Of a DNA stretch of 36,864 bases, positions 8,959 through 17,518 are shown in pieces. The notes under the pieces are model-generated. The model was not told the origin of the DNA and did no database searches. It was given only the letters and a program-made list of their open reading frames with translations. Position numbers and translations under genes: made by a program. Each line of letters begins with the position of its first letter. Position 1 is the stretch's first letter. This stretch comes from Methanomicrobia archaeon (GTDB lineage Archaea > Halobacteriota > Bog-38 > Methanoflorentales > Methanoflorentaceae), in contig JACTTZ010000001.1 of the NCBI GenBank assembly GCA_015660915.1, positions 1 to 36,864 on the forward strand, written 5' to 3'.

Positions 8959-11775
8959 ATGTCAAATGAGCAGTTAAGCCTTGGTGCTCTTGAGTATCTG
9001 AGCAGCAACTTCCAATTGAGAACATGTAGCAGCTGCGGCAGTCGATTTTGGGCCCGAGACGAGCAAAATACGTGTGGTGACGCACCGTGTGCGCCTTATA
9101 CCTTTATCGGTGCTCCCGTTTTGAAAAAGCGCGAGCTCAATGACTTGCGGGAATTCTATCTGTCCTTCTTTGAGCGTCGGGGGCATGTGCGCGTCTCTCC
9201 ATACCCAGTAATCGCGCGATGGAGGGAAGATGTGCTGTTGGTGAATGCTTCGATATACGATTTTCAGCCGCTCGTAACGTCCGGAAAGGTGCCTCCGCCG
9301 GCTAATCCGCTCACTATATCACAACCCTGCGTTCGATTGAAAGACATTGATGTGGTCGGGAAAAGTGGCAGGCACTTAACGAACTTTGAAATGATGGCCC
9401 ATCACGCTTTCAATTATCCCGATTGTCACATCTATTGGAGCAATGAAACTGTGCAGTATTGCGACTGTTTGCTGCACGAGCTTGGGGCCGACCCCGCGGC
9501 TATTACCTACAAGGAGACTCCCTGGGCTGGCGGTGGTAATGCCGGGCTCTCTTTGGAGGTGCTTGTTGGCGGTTTAGAGCTCGCGACACTTGTTTTCATG
9601 GATATGGAACGATCAAAAACGGGGATAACGATCAAAGGCGAGCGCTATGAGCAAATGAACAACTCGATCGTTGACACTGGATATGGCCTGGAGCGCATGG
9701 TGTGGGCTGCTAATGGCATGCCAACGATATACGACGCTGTTATGCCAAACATCGTAAACTATCTGATCGAATGTACTGGCCTTGAGCACTCGCTTGAAGA
9801 CCCCCATTATTCACATATTTTAGCCCAAAACGCGCGATTTGCCGGCATGGTTGACTTGAACGCTTCTAACTTGCTCGATCTTCGGAAACGAGTTGCGAGG
9901 AGTATAGGCATCGATGTTGACGAGCTGGTAAGAATTGTGGAGCCTATTGAGACTTTATACACAATTGCCGATCACTCGAGGTGTCTTGTTTTCATGTTAG
10001 GTGATGGGATAGTCCCTTCTAACGTGAAAGCTGGGTATCTCGCTCGTCTAGTCATAAGAAAGGTACTCCGTTCGTTGCAGAGTTTGAGCTCTGCTATTCC
10101 GTTGGAAAAGATCATCGTGAAACAGATAGAGGGCCTTAACGCTTTCCCCAAATATACAGAGCGGGCGGACACCGTAATTGACATAATACGAAATGAAACT
10201 GAGAAGTATAGCAGCACCATAGATAAAGGTAGGAGACGTGTGTCAAGCTTAGCGCAGCGTTATCGAGGGCAGAGTTTTCCAACTGCTGAGGTCATTAAGA
10301 TGTACGACTCTTATGGTGTGCCTCCAGAGCTTGTTAAAGATGTCGCTACGGAAATAGGTGCTCGCGTTGAACTGCCGGACGATTTTTATTCGCTAGTCGC
10401 AGCGACGCATGAAAGGGTTCAAGAAGCCGAAGAAGTAATCCCCGAAGCTGTTCAAAGCTTGCCTGTGACCCGTCGATTGTTCTACGACGAACCTGAACAG
10501 GTGACCTTCGAAGCTCATATAGTTGGGTTACTGGAAGACGGCATAATTCTGGATAAAACGTTGTTCTACCCCGGTGGCGGCGGACAGCCAGAAGACACCG
10601 GTTATGTTACGGCACAATCAGGAGAGAAAGTCCGAGTGCGTCTAGCGCGACTTCAGGGACATGCGATCATACACGAAGTTGAGGATGTCGCGCCTTTTTC
10701 GGTTGGCGATCAAGTAACAGGTAATATAGACGTAAAAAGGAGACAGTCTCTAGCCCGACATCATACTGCAACACACGTTCTGCTAGCGTCTATTAGAGAC
10801 GAACTAGGGGGCCACATCTGGCAGGAAGGGGCACAGAAGGGTGTCAAAAGCTCGCGTCTTGACGTTTCGCACTACAAGAAAGTGACTGATGAAGAAAGGA
10901 AAATAATTGAGCTCAGAGCCAATGAATTGATTATGGACGACATTGCGGTAGAGCAGAAGTGGATGGACCGAAATGAAGCAGAGCAGACATACGGATTTTC
11001 TCTTTACCAGGGCGGCGTACCGCCGGGAGAGATTATTCGAATCGTCAAAGTCGGCAGCGACGTCCAGGCATGCGCTGGAACCCATATGACCAGCACTGGA
11101 AAAGTCGGCCCCTTGCGAATCATCAAGACGGAGCGAATACAAGATGGAGTTGAACGCTTTGAATTTGCTGCTGGTGTAGCCGCCGTTCTGTACGATCAGC
11201 AGCGCGATGCGATCCTTAGCGAATCCTCTCATGTGCTGCGAGTCCCCGCAGAACAACTCCCGTTTACAGCAGATCGCTTTTTTCAGGAGTGGAAACAAAG
11301 AGGCAAGGAAAATGAAGAATTAAAAAAGAAACTGACTGAGGCTAGACTTCAGGCAACAAAAAAATCCTCTGCGGAAGCTAAGGATGATGAGGTTAAATCA
11401 TCAAAGCCGTTAGTAAAAGAAATAAAGCTAGGGAGCGAACACATTAAGATCTTAAGCTGGATAATTGACGCGGATATAAAAGAGCTGCTGCACACCTCGC
11501 AGGGGCTGCTAAAGGAAAATGCGGTGGCCATCCTTGGAGGTGTAAGCTCAGGCCAAGCACATATCGTTATTACAGTTCGCTCTGATATAGCGAAAGAAGG
11601 TGTGGACGCGGCTTTAATAGTAAAAGAGGCGAGTAAAATACTCGGCGGTAGTGGGGGTGGACGGCTTGAGCGGGCGCAGGGGGGCGGCCCCTTTGCTGAC
11701 AAGATCTCTGAAGCTGTACATAAGGCGTTGAGACTAGTAAGTGACAGGCTCGAGGAAATCGAGCAAAGAGGTTGA
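8959..11775 (+). CDS. alaS: Alanyl-tRNA synthetase, archaeal type
   Basis: Charges tRNA-Ala and edits mis-acylated Ser/Gly. At 938 aa it has the usual archaeal architecture. An N-terminal extension carries a Cys cluster (CSSCGSRF and CGDAPCAP, about residues 23-44). The class II catalytic core has RLKDIDVVGKSGRHLTNFEM, WAGGGNAG and DTGYGLERMVW. The editing domain has the zinc site HHTATH at about 598 and CAGTH at about 704. A Lys/Glu-rich linker leads to the DHHA1-type C-terminal domain with GGSGGGRLERAQGGG. The ATG at 8959 is consistent with the usual N-terminus. thrC follows after 3 bp, so the two are almost certainly cotranscribed. Confidence 0.97.
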   Translation: MSNEQLSLGALEYLSSNFQLRTCSSCGSRFWARDEQNTCGDAPCAPYTFIGAPVLKKRELNDLREFYLSFFERRGHVRVSPYPVIARWREDVLLVNASIYDFQPLVTSGKVPPPANPLTISQPCVRLKDIDVVGKSGRHLTNFEMMAHHAFNYPDCHIYWSNETVQYCDCLLHELGADPAAITYKETPWAGGGNAGLSLEVLVGGLELATLVFMDMERSKTGITIKGERYEQMNNSIVDTGYGLERMVWAANGMPTIYDAVMPNIVNYLIECTGLEHSLEDPHYSHILAQNARFAGMVDLNASNLLDLRKRVARSIGIDVDELVRIVEPIETLYTIADHSRCLVFMLGDGIVPSNVKAGYLARLVIRKVLRSLQSLSSAIPLEKIIVKQIEGLNAFPKYTERADTVIDIIRNETEKYSSTIDKGRRRVSSLAQRYRGQSFPTAEVIKMYDSYGVPPELVKDVATEIGARVELPDDFYSLVAATHERVQEAEEVIPEAVQSLPVTRRLFYDEPEQVTFEAHIVGLLEDGIILDKTLFYPGGGGQPEDTGYVTAQSGEKVRVRLARLQGHAIIHEVEDVAPFSVGDQVTGNIDVKRRQSLARHHTATHVLLASIRDELGGHIWQEGAQKGVKSSRLDVSHYKKVTDEERKIIELRANELIMDDIAVEQKWMDRNEAEQTYGFSLYQGGVPPGEIIRIVKVGSDVQACAGTHMTSTGKVGPLRIIKTERIQDGVERFEFAAGVAAVLYDQQRDAILSESSHVLRVPAEQLPFTADRFFQEWKQRGKENEELKKKLTEARLQATKKSSAEAKDDEVKSSKPLVKEIKLGSEHIKILSWIIDADIKELLHTSQGLLKENAVAILGGVSSGQAHIVITVRSDIAKEGVDAALIVKEASKILGGSGGGRLERAQGGGPFADKISEAVHKALRLVSDRLEEIEQRG

Positions 11776-11778
11776 TGA

Positions 11779-13005
11779 ATGAATCTAGAATGTATCGAGT
11801 GCGGCAAGAAACACGACCTCTCGACCGTCGCGAATACGTGTAGTTGCGATGGCCTGCTTGAAATTAGCTATGACCTGTCGGAAGTTAACTTCAGCTTGAA
11901 AGACCGCACAGCTATTCCGCCTCACGTATGGAAATATCGCGAACTCCTTCCGATTTCAGGAGTTCCCGTCTCGCTAATGGAAGGGGGTACGCCGCTCTAC
12001 AGGTGCAAACGGCTGGAAGCAGAATGCGGTGTCAAGGAGCTGTACGTTAAACACGAAGGGATGAATCCAACGGGCTCATTTAAAGACAGGGGCATGACAG
12101 TGGGCGTCTCTAGGGCCGCGGAACTCGGGATTAAGACAGTAGCGTGTGCTTCTACCGGGAACACGTCAGCCTCTATGGCGATTTACGCTGCAAAAGCCGG
12201 TATGAAGGCACTCGTCCTCTTGCCCAGTGGCTATGTAGCGTTAGGAAAGGTCGCCCAAGCGCTCATGCACGGTGCCACAGTGCTGGCTGTTAAAGGCAAC
12301 TTCGATGACGCTCTCCTGCTCATTCAAAGAGTCTGCTCAGAAAAAGGGTTCTACTTGTTAAACTCAGTAAATCCTTACAGGCTCGAGGGACAAAAGACGA
12401 TTGCGTTTGAAACGATTGATCAGCTTGCCACACACAAGAACGCGAACGTCCCGGACAGGGTAATCGTGCCCGTTGGCAACGCAGGAAATATCAGCGCGAT
12501 TTATAAAGGGTTTAAAGAATTCCACGAACTAGATATCATTAACAAGGTGCCGATGATGACAGGGATACAGGCAAGCCGTTCTGCCCCGATTGTCGACGCT
12601 TTTCGCCGTGGGTTAGCTCAGATTGAACCAGTGGCTGAACCTCAAACCGTTGCGACAGCAATCAGAATTGGCAACCCTATCAACGCTCCAAAAGCCTTAA
12701 GAGCGATCAGACAATCTAACGGCGCCGCAGAATCTGTAACTGACCAGGAAATACTGAAAGCTCAAAAAGACTTGGCACGGCTCGAAGGCATCGGCGTTGA
12801 ACCGGCAAGCGCAACTTCTCTCGCAGGACTAAGGAAGCTCATTGCGCAAGGTACTATAGATCGCGATGAGACTGTTGTTTGCGTTACAACAGGCCATCTT
12901 CTGAAAGACCCAGAAGCCATCATGAAAGCCTGTCGCCCACCGATTGAAGTAGATGCGAATTTTGATGCGCTTTATTCCACCCTCTCTGAGCTTGAACGAT
13001 CTTGA
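11779..13005 (+). CDS. thrC: Threonine synthase
   Basis: PLP enzyme converting O-phosphohomoserine to threonine. 408 aa. An N-terminal rubredoxin-like knuckle (C5, C8, C21, C23) is typical of archaeal ThrC. The PLP lysine is Lys102 in NPTGSFKDRGM. STGNTSASMAIYAAKAG forms the phosphate/substrate loop, PVGNAGNISAIYKG binds cofactor phosphate, and VVCVTTGHLLKD closes the fold. The ATG lies 3 bp after the alaS stop, with GAGG inside the alaS end as its ribosome binding site. It differs from the paralogue at 27324, which has the features of cysteate synthase. Confidence 0.95.
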   Translation: MNLECIECGKKHDLSTVANTCSCDGLLEISYDLSEVNFSLKDRTAIPPHVWKYRELLPISGVPVSLMEGGTPLYRCKRLEAECGVKELYVKHEGMNPTGSFKDRGMTVGVSRAAELGIKTVACASTGNTSASMAIYAAKAGMKALVLLPSGYVALGKVAQALMHGATVLAVKGNFDDALLLIQRVCSEKGFYLLNSVNPYRLEGQKTIAFETIDQLATHKNANVPDRVIVPVGNAGNISAIYKGFKEFHELDIINKVPMMTGIQASRSAPIVDAFRRGLAQIEPVAEPQTVATAIRIGNPINAPKALRAIRQSNGAAESVTDQEILKAQKDLARLEGIGVEPASATSLAGLRKLIAQGTIDRDETVVCVTTGHLLKDPEAIMKACRPPIEVDANFDALYSTLSELERS

Positions 13006-13097
13006 ATGAGAGCGGCCACTCTTAATCGGAGCTTCAACGTCAAATCGCTAGTTAGCAGTTTGAGAACAGGTAAAACGTTATTTTGTGAAGTGTCTTG

Positions 13098-14027
13098 CTA
13101 TGTCTGAATCTCACCGGCTTCTTTCTGCGTCTCTACTGTGTACTTTTTCAGGTTGTTATTTGCAAGCTCTTGTATGAGTTTGATCTGGGCATCGCCTCCA
13201 GGCATCTTGAAAAGGTGAGCAAATCGTTTCTGCAGCTTGAGATATTCTTCAACGGGTTGTTGGTTGCGCACCTTCATTACGTTGACGAGCTCTCCATTGA
13301 CGATTTCGTACATCATCCAAAGCCCGGTTTCTACTGCGAGTCGTGCGATTTCTATCGTCTTCGCGCTGTCGAAGCCCCATCCAATGTTACATGGAGCGTG
13401 AATCTGCAGATACGCTGGGCTACTGACAGAGATACCCTTTTGCACTTTCTTTGTCAAGTCTCTCGGATAGCCGACAGAACTCGTCGCTACATAGGAAATC
13501 CCGTGAGCTGCTGCTATAGCCGGCATATTTTTTTTCGGACGATCATTTCCGAACGATCTCTTGCCGAACGGACTCGTTGTGGTGGACGCATCTAACGGCG
13601 TAGAGCCACTTCGTTGGTTTCCCGTATTCATATAGGCTTCATTGTCGTAGCAAATATAGCAGACGTTGTGACCTCTTTCGAGCATCCCAGAAATAGCCTG
13701 CATGCCAATATCGACGGTTCCCCCGTCACCAGCAATGACGACCACCTTACCTTCTTCGCTCCTGCCGAGTGCTTTGAGCGCTACTTCAATTCCAGAGGCG
13801 ACTGCTGCTGTGTTTTCAAAGAGAGAGTGGATCCATGGTACTTTCCAAGCGGATTGCGGATATTGCGACGAAATGATTTCCATACAGCCGGTTGCGTTTG
13901 CGACAAACACATTTGCACCCGTTGCTCTAAGAATCGCCTGTATTGTGAGTGCAGGGCCACATCCGGCGCACGCTTTGTGACCGGACGCTAAAAGGTCTAT
14001 TGATTGCTCGTCGTATTTTGCTTGCAT
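13098..14027 (-). CDS. porB: Pyruvate:ferredoxin oxidoreductase, beta subunit (PorB)
   Basis: The TPP-binding beta subunit of the four-domain archaeal pyruvate:ferredoxin oxidoreductase (pyruvate + CoA to acetyl-CoA + CO2 + reduced ferredoxin). 309 aa. KACAGCGPAL (C20, C23), C48 in ATGCMEI and a Cys in HAPCNIGWGF supply the [4Fe-4S] ligands. GDGGTVDIGMQ through CYDNEAYMNTGNQRSG is the TPP/Mg site. It is the last gene of porCD-porA-porB, 2 bp after porA, and converges with thrC. Confidence 0.95.
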   Translation of the reverse strand: MQAKYDEQSIDLLASGHKACAGCGPALTIQAILRATGANVFVANATGCMEIISSQYPQSAWKVPWIHSLFENTAAVASGIEVALKALGRSEEGKVVVIAGDGGTVDIGMQAISGMLERGHNVCYICYDNEAYMNTGNQRSGSTPLDASTTTSPFGKRSFGNDRPKKNMPAIAAAHGISYVATSSVGYPRDLTKKVQKGISVSSPAYLQIHAPCNIGWGFDSAKTIEIARLAVETGLWMMYEIVNGELVNVMKVRNQQPVEEYLKLQKRFAHLFKMPGGDAQIKLIQELANNNLKKYTVETQKEAGEIQT

Positions 14028-14029
14028 AC

Positions 14030-15214
14030 TTAAACCTCTTGGAACTCCAGAATCTCTGTTCGTAAGTCGATAAACTCACTTGTTGATATCTTCTTGTCCT
14101 CGCGCATCCAGTCAAACATCTTAACGAACGTTCCTTTCGGTATGTCCCTCCCTCCAAGACCCGCAACGAAGCTGAACACCTCGGGAGTATTATTGGTGCG
14201 ATAGAGGGTAGATTTCACGTCGGCAGAAAGTGCCCCTTCATAACCGAGAGAGATATTTTTGTCCAAAATGCCGACGGCTTGTACGTCAGCCAATGCGCTT
14301 CGAATATCCTCGACCGGGAAAGGACGGTATGAACGTAGCTTAATAGCACCTGCTCGAATACCGGCTTCTCGCAGATCGTCAACGGTGTCTTTCAAAGTGC
14401 CGACTACAGATCCCATCGCAATCAACACGTATTCGGCTCCATCACAGCGGTACTCTTCTATAAGTCCACCGTGATCTCTCCCAAAAACTTCACCGAATTC
14501 TCTCGACACTTCTGCTATGACCGTTTTGGCTGCCTCTAGCGCTCGGTGATTCTGGTAGCGGAACTCGGTGTAATAATTCGGATCAGCGAACATGCCGAAG
14601 GTCTTAGGATCGTCAACACTTAGGTAGTCTGTTGGTGCATAAGGTGGCAAAAAATCATCGACTAGATCTTGGTCCAGGAGTTCTACTGGCTCGTATGTAT
14701 GTGTGAGCGTGTAGCCGTCCATACACACCATGATAGGGACTTGAATTCTCCTATCTTCTGCGATTTTGTATGCTTGTATCGTGAGATCGCTTGCTTCAGT
14801 GTTATCTTCTACGTAGATTTGAATCCAGCCCGAATCGCGCTCAGAAATAGAATCTTGATGGTCATTCCATATGTTAAGAGGTGCGGAGAGCGCTCTGTTA
14901 GCGACTGTCATAACGATTGGCAATCGCATCCCTGCTGCGTTGAACAGTACCTCGTGCATCAGTGCTAGACCTTGTGAAGTTGTTGCAGTATACGTTCGAG
15001 CCCCTGTAGCGCTTGCTCCAATACATACTGACATCGCAGAATGCTCGGATTCAACTTTTACATATTCCGCCTCGAGATCTCCATCGGCTATTAGTTGGGA
15101 GATATCTTCAACGATGTGTGTCTGAGGGGTTATGGGATAAGCTGCCACGACATTTGGCCTCGCTGCTTTGACTGCGAGTGCAATCGCGTGAGACCCTTCC
15201 ATTATGTCTATCAT
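14030..15214 (-). CDS. porA: Pyruvate:ferredoxin oxidoreductase, alpha subunit (PorA)
   Basis: Alpha subunit, 394 aa, a full-length member of the 2-oxoacid:acceptor oxidoreductase family. The N-terminus has MEGSHAIALAVKAARPNVVA followed by AYPITPQTHIVEDIS (pyruvate-binding region), then EYVKVESEHSAMSVCIGASA and TATTSQGLALMHEVL. The specific pairing with PorB and PorCD identifies it as Por rather than the Kor or Vor relatives, which differ in subunit make-up. The ATG is one base after the porCD stop, so translation is coupled. Confidence 0.95.
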   Translation of the reverse strand: MIDIMEGSHAIALAVKAARPNVVAAYPITPQTHIVEDISQLIADGDLEAEYVKVESEHSAMSVCIGASATGARTYTATTSQGLALMHEVLFNAAGMRLPIVMTVANRALSAPLNIWNDHQDSISERDSGWIQIYVEDNTEASDLTIQAYKIAEDRRIQVPIMVCMDGYTLTHTYEPVELLDQDLVDDFLPPYAPTDYLSVDDPKTFGMFADPNYYTEFRYQNHRALEAAKTVIAEVSREFGEVFGRDHGGLIEEYRCDGAEYVLIAMGSVVGTLKDTVDDLREAGIRAGAIKLRSYRPFPVEDIRSALADVQAVGILDKNISLGYEGALSADVKSTLYRTNNTPEVFSFVAGLGGRDIPKGTFVKMFDWMREDKKISTSEFIDLRTEILEFQEV

Positions 15215-15215
15215 G

Positions 15216-16166
15216 CTACTTTTCCTCCAGCTTCATCTTGATACCTTGAATCGGGCACTCGTTAGCGCATATCCCACACCCTTTGCAGTACATCGGGTCT
15301 AGTTCATACAGAATATGCGCCTTCTTAGCAGCAGCCTTCTTGATTTTGCCCGCTTTTTCAAGTTCTTCTGCCCTCTTTAGAGCCTCTGTGGCCTCGCGAC
15401 CGGTTAACTCACGCTTGTGGATGGCAGCGTCGGGGCAACTCTCCAAACATTTGCCGCAACGGCTACATTGATCCATGTCAAATTCAGGATAAAAAACTCG
15501 CCAATCGCCAGTTCGTGTGACTTCTGAGGTTCCGGGCTTTCCGATTGCCCCTATCGGGATTTTTTCGTGGCTTTCGTAAGCTGTGCCATTCTTTCGAGGT
15601 CTTGATTTTTTGGATGGCTTTCTTTTGGCGGAAGTCATAAGCTTGTAGGCCTTTTCGGCAGCTTGCACGTTGACTTCGCCGATTTTTCCAGGAAATCGAG
15701 CAAGAATCGATTGCTTAATCGAATCAATACCAATCTCACCGGTGGCGCCTGCAAATGCGCCTAGCAAAGTTGTGTTAACGATAGGCCTGCCGATAATATC
15801 CAACGCTATTCCGGTAGCATCGATCGTCCTTACATCAATCCCTGCGTCGAGTCCAACGTCTTCAGCTGATTTTTCGGAGTTTACGATTACTATGCCGTCA
15901 GGCTTTAGTCCCGCGGTAACATCAACAGCTGAAATCAGCGTCGCGTCTTGAACGATAACATAGTCAGGTTCATAGATTTGGCTTCTCAGTCGAATTTTCT
16001 TATCACTTAAGCGTGCAAATGCTGTGACCGGTGCACCACGTCTTTCAACGCCAAAAAATGGGAATGCTTGACTAAATTTTCCATCCTCGAAAGCTGCAAC
16101 TGCGAGAAGTTCAGCGGCGGTAACGGAGCCCTGACCGCCTCTGCCGTGTATGCGTACCTCTTTCAC
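15216..16166 (-). CDS. Pyruvate:ferredoxin oxidoreductase, fused gamma-delta subunit (PorC-PorD)
   Basis: 316 aa carrying two normally separate subunits. Residues 1 to about 185 are the gamma subunit ([39 protein letters not shown]). A basic linker rich in Lys, Arg and Pro follows (about 188-205). The C-terminal delta ferredoxin has two [4Fe-4S] motifs, [12 protein letters not shown] and [12 protein letters not shown], separated by a charged helical insert that is somewhat long. No stop or frameshift occurs between the two parts. It is the first gene of the por operon; a TATA box lies about 70 bp upstream and a 12-bp palindrome further upstream. Confidence 0.92.
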   Translation of the reverse strand: MKEVRIHGRGGQGSVTAAELLAVAAFEDGKFSQAFPFFGVERRGAPVTAFARLSDKKIRLRSQIYEPDYVIVQDATLISAVDVTAGLKPDGIVIVNSEKSAEDVGLDAGIDVRTIDATGIALDIIGRPIVNTTLLGAFAGATGEIGIDSIKQSILARFPGKIGEVNVQAAEKAYKLMTSAKRKPSKKSRPRKNGTAYESHEKIPIGAIGKPGTSEVTRTGDWRVFYPEFDMDQCSRCGKCLESCPDAAIHKRELTGREATEALKRAEELEKAGKIKKAAAKKAHILYELDPMYCKGCGICANECPIQGIKMKLEEK

Positions 16167-16232
16167 TTAGTGGCCCCCATTGCTCATCTTTAGCAGTTCA
16201 ATCTGCTTTAATCCTCTCTAAAGTAGTAATGT

Positions 16233-16240
16233 GATATAAA
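16233..16240 (-). promoter_or_regulatory. TATA box of the por operon
   Basis: TTTATATC on the minus strand, about 70 bp upstream of the porCD ATG, predicting a 5' leader of roughly 40-45 nt. Confidence 0.5.
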
Positions 16241-16268
16241 CGCTCTTTTTGACGATTTCTATTATTTG

Positions 16269-16280
16269 AAACAATTGTTT
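16269..16280. promoter_or_regulatory. 12-bp perfect palindrome upstream of the por promoter
   Basis: AAACAATTGTTT lies about 30 bp upstream of the por TATA box, in the gap after the marker-12 gene. Its position suits a regulator binding site for the por operon; without a second copy this is only a suggestion. Confidence 0.35.
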
Positions 16281-16349
16281 GACAAGTTTCCACCGTTTAA
16301 CGAGTGCGACTGAATGCTTTATTGTTGAAGCGATGCACGATCAGTTCGG

Positions 16350-17252
16350 TCAGAGATCGACCGGGATTCCTAAAATATCGGATGCGCCCCCCCATACGTC
16401 TTTAGCGACAGTAGCGCAACCCTTTGCAGCGCTCCAAGGTTCAAGAACAATTGAAGGAACGCTAAGGTGCTCTTCCAACAGATCTTTAATGTTTGGCGCT
16501 GCGGAACCTGCCAAGAATATCGAGCCATCTGTCGTATAATCGCGTAGGAGAACCTGCAATGCGCTGATCTCCATAGCTACAAACAATGCTAAGGTCTCTA
16601 TCATATTGCTCTCATCAAGGTGACGTTTCAGAAGACCGCCGTGAGAAAAAGCTTCGTTAGCAGTCATGAACCCGCAGTCAACGTCCCTTATGGCTTGAAG
16701 GTCTAATGGCCCTTGCACTATTCCAGGGGCAAATATTGCAGCATCAATTGCCCCGATGATACGCGACTCGGTGACGGCGAGAGACACCGTGTTCGAACTT
16801 ATATCGCAAAGAATGAAGTCTTGCTCATTATGATGCTTTAAGACATAGTAGGCTACGCCAACTTTTTCCGGTGAAGCACCGTGAGAGAAGAACTTCATTC
16901 GAGAGTCTATATTTGACTTATCGTGGACTCCTGGCAATACGATAGCAGGCGCATTTGAATTGTAAATTGCATCATAGACCGCTGTACCTCCCCCGACATA
17001 AGGTCCAGCCCCGCCGGAAGCTTTGAGGCCCCTGTTGCTGACCTTTTTGATGTCAGTGATGTTTGTAATACCGTCTCCCATAGAGTATGTGAGACCGATG
17101 AGTTTGACGAACTCAAGTTTGAGATTTAATCCCTCTTCGACATCGCTAATGACGGAAGATTCGACTATTTTCTCTCTCGGAAGTTCAAGCTTTCTGTTAT
17201 CTAGGGTGGCAAAACGAACAGCTTGGGTGCCGTGGTCAACGCCTATGAACAT
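16350..17252 (-). CDS. Methanogenesis marker protein 12
   Basis: 300-aa protein of the family conserved in methanogens and methanotrophs as methanogenesis marker 12; the biochemical role is not established. The N-terminus MFIGVDHGTQAVRFATLDN and the internal DISSNTVSLAV and GSIFLAGSAAP resemble the phosphate-binding strands of the ASKHA (actin-like ATPase) fold, so nucleotide binding is likely. GGAGPYVGGGTAVYDAIYNS is another conserved block. It starts 28 bp downstream of tRNA-Thr on the same strand and may be read from the same transcript. Its presence supports methane-type metabolism in this organism. Confidence 0.85.
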   Translation of the reverse strand: MFIGVDHGTQAVRFATLDNRKLELPREKIVESSVISDVEEGLNLKLEFVKLIGLTYSMGDGITNITDIKKVSNRGLKASGGAGPYVGGGTAVYDAIYNSNAPAIVLPGVHDKSNIDSRMKFFSHGASPEKVGVAYYVLKHHNEQDFILCDISSNTVSLAVTESRIIGAIDAAIFAPGIVQGPLDLQAIRDVDCGFMTANEAFSHGGLLKRHLDESNMIETLALFVAMEISALQVLLRDYTTDGSIFLAGSAAPNIKDLLEEHLSVPSIVLEPWSAAKGCATVAKDVWGGASDILGIPVDL

Positions 17253-17280
17253 GGTTTTGGCAGATATTCAGGACCAAGAA

Positions 17281-17377
17281 AGCCTCAGGCGGAATTCGAA
17301 TCCGCGACCTCGTCCTTTCTGTGTTCGATCGTGCAAACGTACCAAGGACGCGCTATACCAGGCTTAGCCACTGAGGC
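17281..17377 (-). tRNA. tRNA-Thr(GGT) with about 23-nt intron
   Basis: Complete cloverleaf on the minus strand: acceptor GCCTCAG/CTGAGGC, D-stem GCTA/TAGC, anticodon stem CGTCC/GGACG, T-arm GCGGA-TTCGAAT-TCCGC and a T discriminator, as archaeal tRNA-Thr has. The anticodon GGT (17341-17343) is followed by A37 and then about 23 extra nt (17317-17339) before A38, the canonical archaeal intron site after position 37. Without the intron the tRNA is 74 nt; CCA is not encoded. Confidence 0.92.
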
Positions 17378-17408
17378 ATCGAAATTCACATTTATATACT
17401 AGGCTACT

Positions 17409-17416
17409 GTATAAAT
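17409..17416 (-). promoter_or_regulatory. TATA box of tRNA-Thr
   Basis: ATTTATAC on the minus strand, centred 35 bp before the tRNA 5' end, which predicts a leader of roughly 9 nt. A second TATA-like element at 17391-17398 sits too close to the tRNA to serve it. Confidence 0.5.
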
Positions 17417-17518
17417 ATTTTGAGTCGGAGTATGACGCCGTTAGGCTCAGACAGAGGCGAAAAAACAAGCTTTTGGGCTTATTCGCTATAGGCACCATGT
17501 TATGGTCTGAAGTACTGG

